Shown: positions 54,588 to 64,000 of the stretch, one piece after another | How the letters are laid out: every line of letters starts with the position of its first letter | Position numbering within the stretch: position 1 is the stretch's first letter | From: Castor canadensis | Lineage: Eukaryota > Chordata > Mammalia > Rodentia > Castoridae | NCBI RefSeq assembly: GCF_047511655.1 | Contig: NC_133397.1 | Span: forward strand, 124,213,308-124,277,307 | DNA length: 64,000 bases | Direction: 5' to 3' | Translations under genes and position numbers: made by a program | Notes under the pieces: model-generated | The model's database searches: none | The model's input: only the letters and a program-made list of their open reading frames with translations | Told to the model about the DNA's origin: nothing

Positions 54588-54649
54588 AGTAGAGAGTAAC
54601 CTCAACTTAGGTATACACAATCAAACCTTCAAACAACTAAGACAACTAA
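54588..54649 (+). other. ORF1-ORF2 spacer of L1 copy C
   Basis: A 62-bp spacer between the expected ORF1 stop and the ORF2 ATG, with the context 'acaactaaatgacagg' at the ORF2 start. The same spacer is present in copy A. In L1, ORF2 is translated by rare termination-reinitiation across such a spacer. Confidence 0.7.
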
Positions 54650-57600
54650 ATGACAGGACTCACCACATACCTATCACTACTAACGCTTAATGTTAACGGA
54701 CTTAATTCACCCATCAAAAGGCACTGCTTGATGAAGTGGATTAAAAAGGAAGATCCAACAATTTGTTGCTTACAGGAGACCCATCTCACTGACAGAAATA
54801 AGCATAGGCTTAGGATGAAAGGCTGGAAGAAGACATACCAAGCCAATGGCCCCCAAAAACAGGCAGGAGTAGCAATACTTATCTCTGACAAAGTAAACTT
54901 CAAACCTACATTGATCAAACAAGATAAAGAAGGACATTCCATACTAATAAAAGGGGAAATAGACCAAAAGGAAATAATAATCATCAATCTGTATGCACCC
55001 GATGTCAACGCACCCAATTTCATCAAAAATACCCTGAAGGACCTAAAAGCATATATAAACGCCAACATAGTGGTTGTGGGAGACTTTAACACTCCATTAT
55101 CATCAATAGATAGGTCATCCAAACAAAAAAATCAATAAAGAAATCCAAGATCTAAAATATGCAATAGATCAAATGGACCTAGTAGATGTCTACAGAACAT
55201 TTCATCCAACCTCTACACAATATACATTCTTCTCAGCAGCCCATGGAACCTTCTCCAAAATAGATCATATCCTAGGGCACAAAGCAAGTCTCAGCAAATA
55301 TAAGAAAATAGAAATAATACCATGCATACTATCTGATCACAATGCAGTAAAAGTAGAACTCAACAACAAAAGTAAAGACAAAAAACATGCAAACAGCTGG
55401 AAACTAAATAACTCATTACTTCATGAACAATGGGTCATTGAACCTATGGGACACAGCTAAGGCAGTCCTGAGAGGAAAGTTTATAGCCATGAGTGCATAT
55501 ATTAAAAAGATTGAAAGATCCCAAATCAATGACCTAATGACACATCTCAAACTCCTAGAAAAACAAGAACAAGCAAATCCCAAAACAAATAGAAGGAGAG
55601 AAATAATAAAAATAAGAGCTGAAATCAACGAAATAGAAACCAAAAAAACCATACAAAGAATTAATGAAACAAAAAGTTGGTTCTTTGAAAAAATAAACAA
55701 GATCGATAGACCTCTGGCAAACCTGGCTAAAATGAGGAGAGAAAAAACCCAAATTAGTAGAATCAGGAATGCAAAAGGGGAGATAACAACAAACACCATG
55801 GAAGTCCAAGAAATCATCAGAGACTACTTTGAGAACCTATATTCAAATAAATTTGAAAATCTTAAAGAAATGGACAGATTTCTAGATACATGTGATCATC
55901 CAAAACTGAACCAAGAGGAAATTAATCACCTGAATAGACCTATAACACAAAATGAAATTGAAGCAGCAATCAAGAGTCTCCCCAAAAAGAAAAGTCCAGG
56001 ACCTGATGGATTCTCTGCTGAGTTCTCTATCAGACCTTTAAAGAAGAACTGATACCAACACTCCTTAAACTGTTCCATGAAATAGAAAGGTAAGGAAAAC
56101 TGCCTAACACATTTTATGAAGCCAGTATTACACTTATCCCCAAACCAGGCAAAGACACCTCCAAAAAGGAGAACTATAGGCCAATCTCCTTAATGAACAT
56201 TGATGCAAAAATCCTCAACAAAATAATGGCAAATCGAATTCAACAACACATCAAAAAGATTATTCACCACGACCAAGTAGGCTTCATCCCAGGGATGCAG
56301 GGGTGGTTCAACATACGATAATCAATAAATGTAATAAACCACATTAACAGAAGCAAAGACAAAAACCACTTGATCATCTCAATAGATGCAGAAAAAGCCT
56401 TTGATAAGATCCAACATCATTTCATGATAAAGGCTCTAAGAAAACTAGGAATAGAAGGAAAGTACCTCAACATTATAAAAGCTGTATATGACAAACCTAC
56501 AGCCAGCATTATACTTAATGGAGAAAAACTGAAACCATTCCCTCTAAAATCAGGAACCAGACAAGGATGCCCACTATCTCCTAGCCAGAGCAATTAGGCA
56601 AGAAGAAGGAATAAAAGGAATACAAATAGGTAAAGAAACTGTCAAAGTATCCCTATTTGCAGACAACATGATCCTATACCTTAAAGACCCAAAAAACTCT
56701 ACTCAGAAGCTTCTAGACATCATCAATAGCTATAGCAAGGTAGCAGGATATAAAATCAACATAGTAAAATCATTAGCATTTCTGTACACTAACAATGAGC
56801 AAACTGAAAAAGAATGTATGAAAACAATTCCATTTACAATAGTCTCAAAAAAAATCAAATACCTAGGTGTAAACCTAACAAAAGATGTGAAAGACCTCTA
56901 CAAGGAAAACTATACACTTCTGAAGAAAGAGATTGAGGAAGACTATAGAAAGTGGACAGCTCTCCCATGCTCATGGATTGGTAGAATCAACATAGTAAAA
57001 ATGTCGAACCTCCCAAAAGTAATCTACATGTTTAATGCAATTCCCATCAAAATTCCAATGACATTCATTAAAGAGATCGAAAAATCTACCATTAAATTTA
57101 TATGGAAACACAAGAGGCCATGAATAGCTAAGGCAATACTCAGTCAAAAAAACAATGCTGGAGGTATCACAATACCTGACTTCAAACTATATTACAAAGC
57201 AATAACGATAAAAACAGCATGGTACTGGCACAAAAACAGACATGAAGACCAGTGGAACAGAATAGAGGATCCAGCTATGAAGCCACACAACTATAACCAA
57301 CTTGTCTTTGACAAAGGAGCTAAAAATATACGATGGAGAAAAAGCAGCCTCTTCAACAAAAACTGCTGGGAAAACTGATTAGCAGTCTGCAAAAAACTGA
57401 AACTAGATCCATGTATATCACCCTATACCAAGATTAACTCAAAATGGATCAAGGATCTTAATATCAGACCACAAACTCTAAAGTTGATACAGGAAAGAGT
57501 AGGAAATACTCTGGAGTTAGTAGGTATAGGTAAGAACTTTCTCAATGAAACCCCAGCAGCACAGCAACTAAGAGATAGCATAGATAAATGGGACCTCATA

Positions 57601-58421
57601 AAGCTAAAAAGCTTCTGTTCATCAAAAGAAATGGTCTCTAAACTGAAGAGAACACCCACAGAGTGGAGAAAATATTTGCCAGCTATACATCAGACAAAGG
57701 ACTGATAACCAGAATATACAGGGAACTTAAAAAACTAAATTCTCCCAAAACTAATGAACCAATAAAGAAATGGGCAAGTGAACTAAACAGAACTTTCTCA
57801 AAAGAAGAAATTCAAATGGCCAGAAAACACATGAAAAAATGCTCACCATCTCTAGCAATATAGGAAATGCAAATTAAAACCACACTAAGATTCCACCTCA
57901 CCCCTGTTAGAATAGCCATCATTAGCAACACCACCAATAACAGGTGTTGGCGAGGATGCGGGGAAAAAGGAACCCTCTTACACTGTTGGTGGGAAAGTAA
58001 ACTAGTACAACCACTCTGGAAAAAAATTTGGAGGCTACTTAAAAATCTAAACATTGATCTACCATTTGATCCAGCAATACCACTCTTGGGGATATACCCA
58101 AAAGACTGTGACACAGGTTACTCCAGAGGCACCTGCACACCCATGTTTATTGCGGCACTATTCACAATAGCCAAGTTATGGAAACAGCCAAGATGCCCCA
58201 CCACTGATGAATGGATTAAGAAAATGTGGTATCTATACACAATGGAATTTTATGCAGCCATGAAGAAGAACGAAATGTTATCATTAGCTGGTAAATGGAT
58301 GGAATTGGAGAACATCATTCTGAGTGAGGTTAGTCTGGTCCAAAAGACCAAAAATTGTATGTTCTCCCTCATATGTGGACATTACATCAAGGGCAAACAC
58401 AACAATGGGATTGGACTTTGA
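54650..58421 (+). pseudogene. L1 ORF2 (endonuclease/reverse transcriptase), broken
   Basis: The endonuclease is first (54650-55400): 'LNVNGLNSPIKR', 'ICCLQETH' (metal-binding Glu), 'IINLYAPD', 'VVGDFN', 'SAAHGTFSKIDHILGH' and 'LSDHNAV'. These catalytic residues look intact, but an extra A in an A run near 55127 shifts the frame. About 68 bp are missing near 55436 compared with copy A. The RT follows: '[14 protein letters not shown]' (55993), a frameshift at ~56035, '[17 protein letters not shown]', and 'RQGCPLSP', then a ~30-bp deletion at 56585. FADN replaces FADD at 56656-56667. The C-terminal region has stops at 57121 and 57378, a frameshift near 57668, a stop at 57864, and a kept Cys motif '[17 protein letters not shown]' (57942-57994). 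Confidence 0.94.
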
Positions 58422-58868
58422 GCACATGATAAATGCGAGAGCACACAAGGGAGGGGTGAGGATAGGTAAGACACCTAAAAAACTAGCTAGCATTTTTTTC
58501 CCTTAACGCAGAGAAACTAAAGCAGATACCTTAAAAGCAACTGAGGCCAATAGGAAAAGGGGACCAGGAACTAGAGAAAAAGTTAGATCAAAAAGAATTA
58601 ACCTAGAAGGTAACACACAACACACACAGGAAATCAATGTGAGTCAATGCCCTGTATAGCTATCCTTATCTCAACCAGCAAAAACCCTTGTTCCTTCCTA
58701 TTATTGCTTATAGTCTCTCTACAACAAAATTAGAAATAAGGGCAAAATAGTTTCTGCTGGGTATTGAGGGGGTGGGGGGAGAGGGAGGGGGTGGAGTGGG
58801 TGGTAATGGAGGGGGTGGGGGCAGAGGGGAGAAATGACCCAAGCCTTGTATGCACATATGAATAATAA
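58422..58868 (+). other. 3' UTR of L1 copy C
   Basis: Begins after the ORF2 stop. It includes the segment 'gtgagtcaatgccctgtatag' (~58640), a strongly G-rich purine tract (58766-58836) with many runs of 3-6 G, and ends in 'tgcacatatgaataata'. The G-tract is shared by the copies at 464-534, 43575-43640 and, as complement, 46264-46325. Confidence 0.88.
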
Positions 58869-58881
58869 AAGAAAAAAAAAC

Positions 58882-58892
58882 CACTGTGTTTC
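58882..58892. repeat. Target-site duplication, right copy (L1 copy C)
   Basis: CACTGTGTTTC repeats the end of the left copy (51762-51772). Its A-rich start merges with the L1 tail apart from one extra C. Confidence 0.88.
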
Positions 58893-59599
58893 ATTTGAGA
58901 TTCTTGCATGAAGTTTTGCATCAGATCAGCATGGAGGAACAAGAATTTATAGTGCCACCCAAAGCAATTTAAAAAGCAGACGTGATAGCAGTCAGCAACA
59001 GTTTTCAGACACTAGACATCAGGCAAGAAAATGATTCCTGAGAGAGGAGAGATAATAAGGTATTTCCAGTGATTGTCGCAGCAATCCCAGAGAGGCCACA
59101 GAATGGGTAGTGAGAACCTAGCAGAGCCCAAGGTGCTCCCTGAATTGAAAGAGTGAGTTTGGAGAGAGGAGAGAGACCCAGAGACCAGCATGGGATATAA
59201 ATGAGAATTTAACTAACCACTGACCAGCAACACATGTGATGAAGCCACTCAGAGCTTGAGAAAGAATTATTTGGAAAAAAACAGGGAACATTACCCTTAG
59301 AGATCACATAAGGTCAAGAATAATTTATGCTCACTACTCAGAACTTAGAAAAAAACAACCATTCACAAGTCAAGAGACAGTAAACATAATAATAATAACT
59401 GAAGGAACCAGCCTTACACTTAATGCTACTTTGATCCTTACTAATTAGCTTAAAGAAAGCCTTTAAAAACTCAAACTACTACCAAATAACTTCATCACAG
59501 AGCATAGTTCAATATTATCTTTAGAAATACAAAAACATCCATCACTGGATGAAAAAGAAAAATTTACAATGTCCTGCATCCAATGAAAAACCAGTAGGA
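58893..59599. other. Unassigned DNA, possibly the 5' part of an old HAL1/L1M
   Basis: A-rich text from ~59270 ('gaaaaaaacagggaacattacc', 'acatttcatcacagagc'-like scraps) may belong to the old LINE that continues downstream. I cannot fix this. Confidence 0.3.
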
Positions 59600-59735
59600 A
59601 AGCCTGGAGTTGCTGCTCAGTCTATAATCTCAGCACTCAGGAGGCAGAGGCAGGAGGATTGCAAGTTCAAGACCACCCCCACCTCAGGCCACTTAGTGAG
59701 ACACAATCTCAGAACAAAACAATACAACAGTAACA
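59600..59735 (+). mobile_element. B1-like (7SL-derived) SINE
   Basis: 'agcctggagttgctgctcagtctataatctcagcactcaggaggcagaggcaggaggattgcaagttcaagacc' is a B1-type monomer in direct orientation with a decayed 5' box, followed by an A/C-rich tail. No tRNA-like part is joined. The opposite frames at 59549-59826 are not genes. Confidence 0.8.
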
Positions 59736-60008
59736 ACAAGGAACAATCCAAAATAAAATACAGTAGGTAGGCAATGAAGCAGGAAGCATAACCCATAATA
59801 AAAATAAAATTAATCAAAGGTAACACAGATATTATAAAATTATAAAAATGACAGAATTAGGAGCAAGAACATAAAGCAATTATTTAACTATGTTTTGTGT
59901 GTTGAAAAGCCTAGGAAAAAGTTTACATATGTTAAGTAGAGAGTGGAAGATATAAAAATACACAAATTGAAAATTTGGAAATGCAAACAATAAGGTCTAA
60001 TACCTAAG

Positions 60009-60012
<4 letters not shown>

Positions 60013-60055
<43 letters not shown>
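60013..60055. repeat. (TA)n microsatellite
   Basis: About 21 uninterrupted TA units. Further imperfect TA/CATA repeats continue to about 60175. Confidence 0.96.
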
Positions 60056-60058
<3 letters not shown>

Positions 60059-60397
60059 ATATTATTAATATAATGTATTTTTATACTGAATGAGATTAAT
60101 GCTACATTAACATAATATACAGTATGAATATATACATGTATATATATTGCATACATACACATACATATGTATGTGTTTACCTCCCCTAGTGGAGTTCTCT
60201 TTTAGTCTCTAGCTGAATCTATGTTTCCAAGTTTACAGATCAGTTTTACTCTCAAATAAAACTATTTTAACTTTTGGTTTATATGCATTTGGAATTTTTT
60301 TGGCTTACAATAGTCAAGTCACTTAAATTAGCAGGACCTATACTGGCAAACGGTCATATTTATTTTCTGTGATCTTGCTTTTTTATTGCCCTTTTGA

Positions 60398-60455
60398 GTA
60401 GATAGATAGATGACAGGTGATATATAGGCAGAGGAGGGATGGATAGATAGACAAA
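60398..60455. repeat. (GATA)n-type imperfect repeat
   Basis: 'agtagatagatagatgac' and 'ggatagatagacaaatag' flank a diverged spacer. Confidence 0.7.
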
Positions 60456-61499
60456 TAGAGAATGGGACTGATGCCACATTAACACACTACAAAAGAAAAG
60501 AGTAGTGAACTTGAAAACAGCAATAGAAATGATGACTAAGAAAGACTGGTGAACTATAAAGATATAATGTTACAAATAGTTTCACCTGAAATAAAATAGA
60601 GTGAAGATTTTACAAAAATGAAGAGAGCATCAGTGAAACGTGCAAGATACAAGCAGACGGAGTCCCCTACAGCAGAGAGACAATGCATCAGTGAGGTGCC
60701 AATGGCTCCCAATGCTGGAGCAATTTGTGAAGAAAAGAATGGGTAAAAAATGTCCAATTTTCATGTAAATTAGAAGCCTGCAGATCGATGAAACTTAAAG
60801 AATCTCAAGAACAGAACATGAAGACAAATTTACCAAGGCATAGCGTAATCGAATTTCTGAAAAGTGGTGATATGGAGAAAATGTCATGCACAAAGTAAGA
60901 AAGATAAGAGTGACAACAGACTGCTGGTAGAAAATAATGTAAGCCAAAAACACCTTGGGGTAACTTCCAGGGAAAAAATCCTATCAACCTAAAATTACGT
61001 ACTCAGGGAAAATATATTTCAAGAATGAAGGCAGAATCAAAATTTTCTACACATACAGAAGCAGAAAAAGCTCATTGCCAGCATTTCCTCTCTCCCTGCA
61101 GCAAATGGCAAAGGAAGACCTTTGGCCACCGGAAATGTTATACTGAGTGAATGTCTGGGTTGACACAAAATATGAAGAACACTGGAAATCCTACTTTATG
61201 AGTAATGAAAATAAAATTTCTTCCTTTAAAATATGATTGGCTATTTAAAAATAAATAATCATGTGTTGTGAAGAGTCTAACATAAAAAACCACAGGAAGG
61301 AAAGTGGTAGGTGAGAAATAGAAGCACATTGTCTGAAGGTTCTTATGCTGTAGGCAAAGCAGCACTGTATCCATTTGATTGGTTGTCTTAGGACTCTAGC
61401 ATGTGTGTTCTGCTCTTGGAAGTGTGTCATAGTCAATATGCTTAGTATAGTGTTCTATATGGTGTGTGGAGTGCAGGTGTGGAAGGATTTTTAACCATC

Positions 61500-61985
61500 A
61501 ATTAAGTCAAGTGGGCTAAATCGAATTGAAAATTGAAATAAAAACCAAAATAGTTTAAAACATAATCAAAACTTAAAATAATTAGGAATAAATTTGACAC
61601 ATAATATTCAAGACACTCGAATATTGAAAACTTTAAAACCTATGAAAAATTAAAGTAGACCTAAACATATGTAGCGATAACATATTAATGGATAAGATTC
61701 AATATTATTAATATGTCACTCCTACACAAACTGATCCATATATTTAATGCAGTAACAGTCAAAATCTCAGCAGGTATTTTTTTGTAGTTGACAAATTTCA
61801 GTGTATGTGGGAATTCAAAGAACATATACTAGCTCAATACAACATTGGAAAGGAAGTCCAAATCTAGAGGACTTGTAGTTTTTTATTTGAAGATTTATGG
61901 TAATAAAATGATAATTAAGAAGGTGTGATTTTTTTTTGTTAGACAAACTAAATAAAATGGATACTACTCAAATAAATAAGTTTAT
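61500..61985 (+). mobile_element. Ancient L1M, ORF2 RT/thumb region
   Basis: Worn ORF2 text in order: 'caaaacttaaaataattaggaataaatttgacac' (the YLGINLT-type region), 'ctcctacacaaactgatccatatatttaatgcagtaacagtcaaaatc', then 'gtgggaattcaaagaac' and 'acaacattggaaagg'. No open frame remains. The element is much older than copies A and C. Confidence 0.75.
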
Positions 61986-62084
61986 TTACATCTATATCGT
62001 ATATGCATATAAGTATATACATATATAATATGTACATACATATATGTACATATATGATAGTGTCAATATAGTGAAATAATTTTC
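61986..62084. repeat. TA/CATA-rich microsatellite region
   Basis: Imperfect 'atatgcatataagtatatacatatataatatgtac' repeats at the left side of the younger insertion. Confidence 0.7.
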
Positions 62085-62335
62085 AACACAGCTGCTAAGA
62101 TAGTTCAGAGATTAAGGTGAGGGCATATGGTTGATGGACTTCATATACTTACAAGAAATAGAACAAAGCAACTGCTTATAATTGCTTTAAGTGGGGCAGG
62201 GAGAAGGTTGAGGGGGAGAGAGTATGGGGGCGATGTAGTCAGTGTACAATATAAGCCTAATTGGAACTGTCACTATGAACACCCCTGTAAAACAAATATA
62301 TTCTAATAAAAAAGAAAAGAAAAGAAATTGTTCTT
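62085..62335 (+). mobile_element. 5'-truncated L1-type 3' end inserted in the L1M
   Basis: 'ataattgctttaagtggggcagggagaagg', 'gtgtacaatataagcctaattggaactgtcactatgaacaccc' and 'ttctaataaaaaagaaaagaaaag' form a 3' UTR with an A-rich tail. The old L1M resumes directly after it with 'cttggtaaattttcatgg'. It is a different 3' UTR type from those of copies A and C. Confidence 0.6.
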
Positions 62336-62881
62336 GGTAAATTTTCATGGAGCATTGGGTGTACATATGCAGAAAACAAAAACAAACTTTAATTTGAGAT
62401 GGGTTACAGGCATGAATACAAAAGCTAAAACTGTAACACTTTAGAAGAAAACAGAAAAATTTAGCAACCATGGATTTGATGAATGATGTGGTACAAAAAG
62501 CATAAAACTTCCACTGGACTTCATCACAAGTAAAATGTTCTTGAAAAGATGCTGTCATGGAAGTAAAAAGGACCAGCCATAGCATGGGAAAAAATACTGA
62601 CAAAACAGAGAGCACATGTAGGCTATATATGACATTTTCAACTCCATAAAAAGAAAACAAGCTGAAAACAATAAAAAGACAAATGATGTGAATATATACA
62701 AAGAACTTATAAAGGTGGCAAATCAGCATGACATCATCAGGCAATAAGGAAATGCAAATTAAAACCACAATGAGATACTATTGCCCACCCATAGAATGGT
62801 TATAAATAACAAGACTGACCAAACCAAGCATTGGCAATATCTTAAGCAACTGATAAAGTCACTTTGAAAAGCAAATCCATC
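62336..62881 (+). mobile_element. Ancient L1M, ORF2 C-terminal region (continued)
   Basis: 'atgcagaaaacaaaaacaaactttaat', 'gtaacactttagaagaaaac', 'aaggaaatgcaaattaaaaccacaatgagatactattgccc' and 'agaatggttataaataacaagactgacc' are characteristic of the ORF2 3' part of old mammalian L1. The minus-strand frames at 62187-62768 and 62759-62989 are antisense shadows. Confidence 0.85.
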
Positions 62882-63185
62882 CACTAGCTGTCCAGCGCTC
62901 ACACCTATAATCCTAGTTATTCCAGAGGCTGAGATCGGGAGGATCACAGTTCCAGGACAACCCAGGTAAAAAGATTGTGAGACCCCCATACCAGCTATGT
63001 CAGGAAGCCTAACATATGAGGATTACAGCCCAGGCCTGGTGAGCAAGAAGCAGAACCCTGTCTGCATAATAACCGAAGGAGAAAGGGCTGGAGCAGTGGC
63101 TCAAGCAGTGGAATACCTGCCTCCCAAGCGAGAAGCATTAATTCTAAACCCCAGTCCCACCAAAAACCAACCAAACAACTAAAAA
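62882..63185 (+). mobile_element. Composite SINE: two B1-like parts plus tRNA-like part
   Basis: The first B1-like part is at 62882-62985 ('gcgctcacacctataatcctagttattccagaggctgag'). A second, partial one is at 62995-63075 ('aggattacagcccaggcctgg', 'agaaccctgtctgcat'). The tRNA-like part is at 63088-63165 ('ggctggagcagtggctcaagcagtggaatacctgcctcccaag...taaaccccagtcccacc'). Nested in the L1M. Confidence 0.82.
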
Positions 63186-63640
63186 ACTCAAATAAGTCAA
63201 ATATCCATCAACAGGTGAATATAAGCAAACTGTTATAGACCCATATAGTATATTGCTTCTCAGAATACAAAGGGAAAACATTTTGTAAGTGCAGCAAAAC
63301 AGATGAATCTCAAAATAAGCATATTGAAGAAACCACACCGAAAATCATAGCTTGTGCTAGTTCATATTTTAATATGAAAAGTAATACAGAGCAAAATAAA
63401 TAGGCAGGTCTGCCTGAGTGAGGAAGAGGGAGGCGGGAAAGGGGAGGAGTGGTACATTAAGGGTATATAAAGAGCATGGGGAAACTTTTGGACTGATGTA
63501 TCTCTTCAGCGTTTTTATTGTAGGGATAATTTCCTAGGCATATATTTTCCAAACCTTGTCAAATTTGTGTATATTAAATATATGCAGCATATTGTATGTC
63601 ACGTTTCATCTAATAAAGTGAAAATGTTTTTTAAAAAGAA
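63186..63640 (+). mobile_element. Ancient L1M, ORF2 end and 3' UTR
   Basis: Resumes after the SINE with 'caaatatccatcaacaggtgaatataagcaaactg' and 'cagatgaatctcaaaataagcat'. It passes through a worn 3' UTR ('ggggaaacttttggactgatg', 'aaaccttgtcaaatttgtgtatattaaat') and ends near 'ctaataaagtgaaaatg' with an A-rich tail. Confidence 0.82.
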
Positions 63641-64000
63641 AAAAAAACCCTGTTATTCTTTTCAATTGAAATTACCTGGCCTTTCTAAAATTTCCAAGTA
63701 AAAACCACCAATATACACAACTAGCATTAGAACACTTTTAAACAAGTTTGTGTGTCCTGGTGGAACAGAAGTAGGAGTTATGTTATTGATTTTATACCAG
63801 TTTTTTCAGGGTAATAATTATCTATCTCTAGTTCTAGATTACTTACAACTTTCTTTACTTGAAGCTGTGTTTCTTGTTTACTACAAAACACGTTCAGTTT
63901 TAATTAAAAACAGATTCAAATAGCTAACTAAGCCAATAAAGGAGAAAACATATTTCATTAAGGTGCGGCATAATCTATTCTATCTCAAAGCTTCCTTTGT
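63641..64000. other. Unassigned DNA
   Basis: AT-rich sequence with no recognisable repeat or exon up to the window edge. Confidence 0.4.

Larger units (their letters stand above)
51773..58880 (+). mobile_element. L1 copy C, full-length, defective
   Basis: A complete 7.1-kb LINE-1 from the 5' YY1-like box to the A tail, flanked by a TSD. It holds a 5' UTR (51773-53407), ORF1 (53408-54587), a spacer, ORF2 (54650-58421), a 3' UTR (58422-58868) and a tail (58869-58880). Both ORFs carry stops, frameshifts and small deletions, so the copy is dead, but full length and a clear TSD show that it arrived by ordinary retrotransposition. It is the best copy here for defining the subfamily. Confidence 0.95.
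59780..61440 (+). mobile_element. HAL1/L1M-type LINE remnant, ORF1 region
   Basis: The most readable part is 60880-61150: 'gtgacaacagactgctggtagaaaataatgtaagcc', 'cctatcaacctaaaattacgtactcagg', 'atatttcaagaatgaaggcagaatc'. This is the C-terminal ORF1 region of old L1. It is followed by a spacer with 'agtggtaggtgagaaatagaagcacattgtctgaaggttcttatgctg' (61300-61350), typical of old L1M or HAL1. Interrupted by the TA microsatellite and unique-looking DNA at 60000-60500. Confidence 0.6.

Noticed and set aside
62187..62768. 193-codon minus-strand frame
   Set aside because: It is antisense to an old L1M ORF2 fragment and a younger L1 3' end. The hydrophobic peptide is what A-rich L1 DNA gives on its other strand.
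1..64000. Prokaryotic or viral gene cluster, operons or phage
   Set aside because: No long intergenic-free ORF arrays, no ribosome-binding sites, and ubiquitous mammalian SINE/LINE/LTR content.

Overview
This window is mammalian nuclear DNA, very probably from a rodent. It has no bacterial or organellar gene structure, no rRNA or tRNA genes, and no host exon that I can support. Most of what can be recognised is interspersed repeats. The lineage call rests on three things: lineage-specific LINE-1 (L1) copies, single tRNA-derived SINEs with intact-looking A and B boxes, and composite SINEs in which a 7SL/B1-like left part is joined to the same tRNA-like right part. From memory these composites resemble repeats of beaver (Castor) and its relatives, but I could not run a database search.

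Layout. At 308-587 there is a tiny 5'-truncated L1 with a 16-bp target-site duplication (TSD). At 1471-8353 there is a nearly full-length L1 on the minus strand (copy A). The stretch 8354-18144 is mostly single-copy DNA with scattered SINEs, LTR remnants, a MIR and an L2. At 18145-24130 there is an older minus-strand L1 (copy B) that lacks its 3' end. The stretch 24280-43700 is mostly non-coding DNA with SINEs, a HAL1-like element, four MLT1-type LTR remnants, a palindromic MITE-like element (35617-35758), and L1 3' ends at 26925 and 43345. At 43780-51712 there are LTR remnants, including a near-complete solo LTR at 45485-45790, dense composite SINEs, and a head-to-head pair of MaLR LTRs (49375-50440). 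At 51757-58892 there is a full-length but defective plus-strand L1 (copy C) with a good TSD. From 58985 to 63640 there is an ancient L1M/HAL1-type element broken up by a younger L1 3' end, a composite SINE and microsatellites.

How the parts relate. Copies A and C belong to closely related subfamilies. Both have a YY1-like box at the extreme 5' end, a 5' UTR with ~140-bp tandem monomers, ORF1 (coiled-coil RNA-binding protein), ORF2 (endonuclease, reverse transcriptase, Cys-rich C-terminus) and a G-rich 3' UTR. Both are dead through frameshifts, stops and deletions. The most interesting signal is on the opposite strand of their 5' UTRs. A long antisense reading frame runs towards and out of the L1 5' end (203 codons in copy C), and its translation is recognisably similar in copy A. 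This is the same position as the antisense ORF0 of primate L1. I infer a candidate ORF0-like antisense frame in a rodent L1; whether it is expressed or under selection cannot be judged here.

Limits. Repeat family names come from recognition, not alignment. Boundaries are approximate (often +/-20-50 bp) unless a TSD fixes them. The single-copy blocks may be intronic or intergenic.
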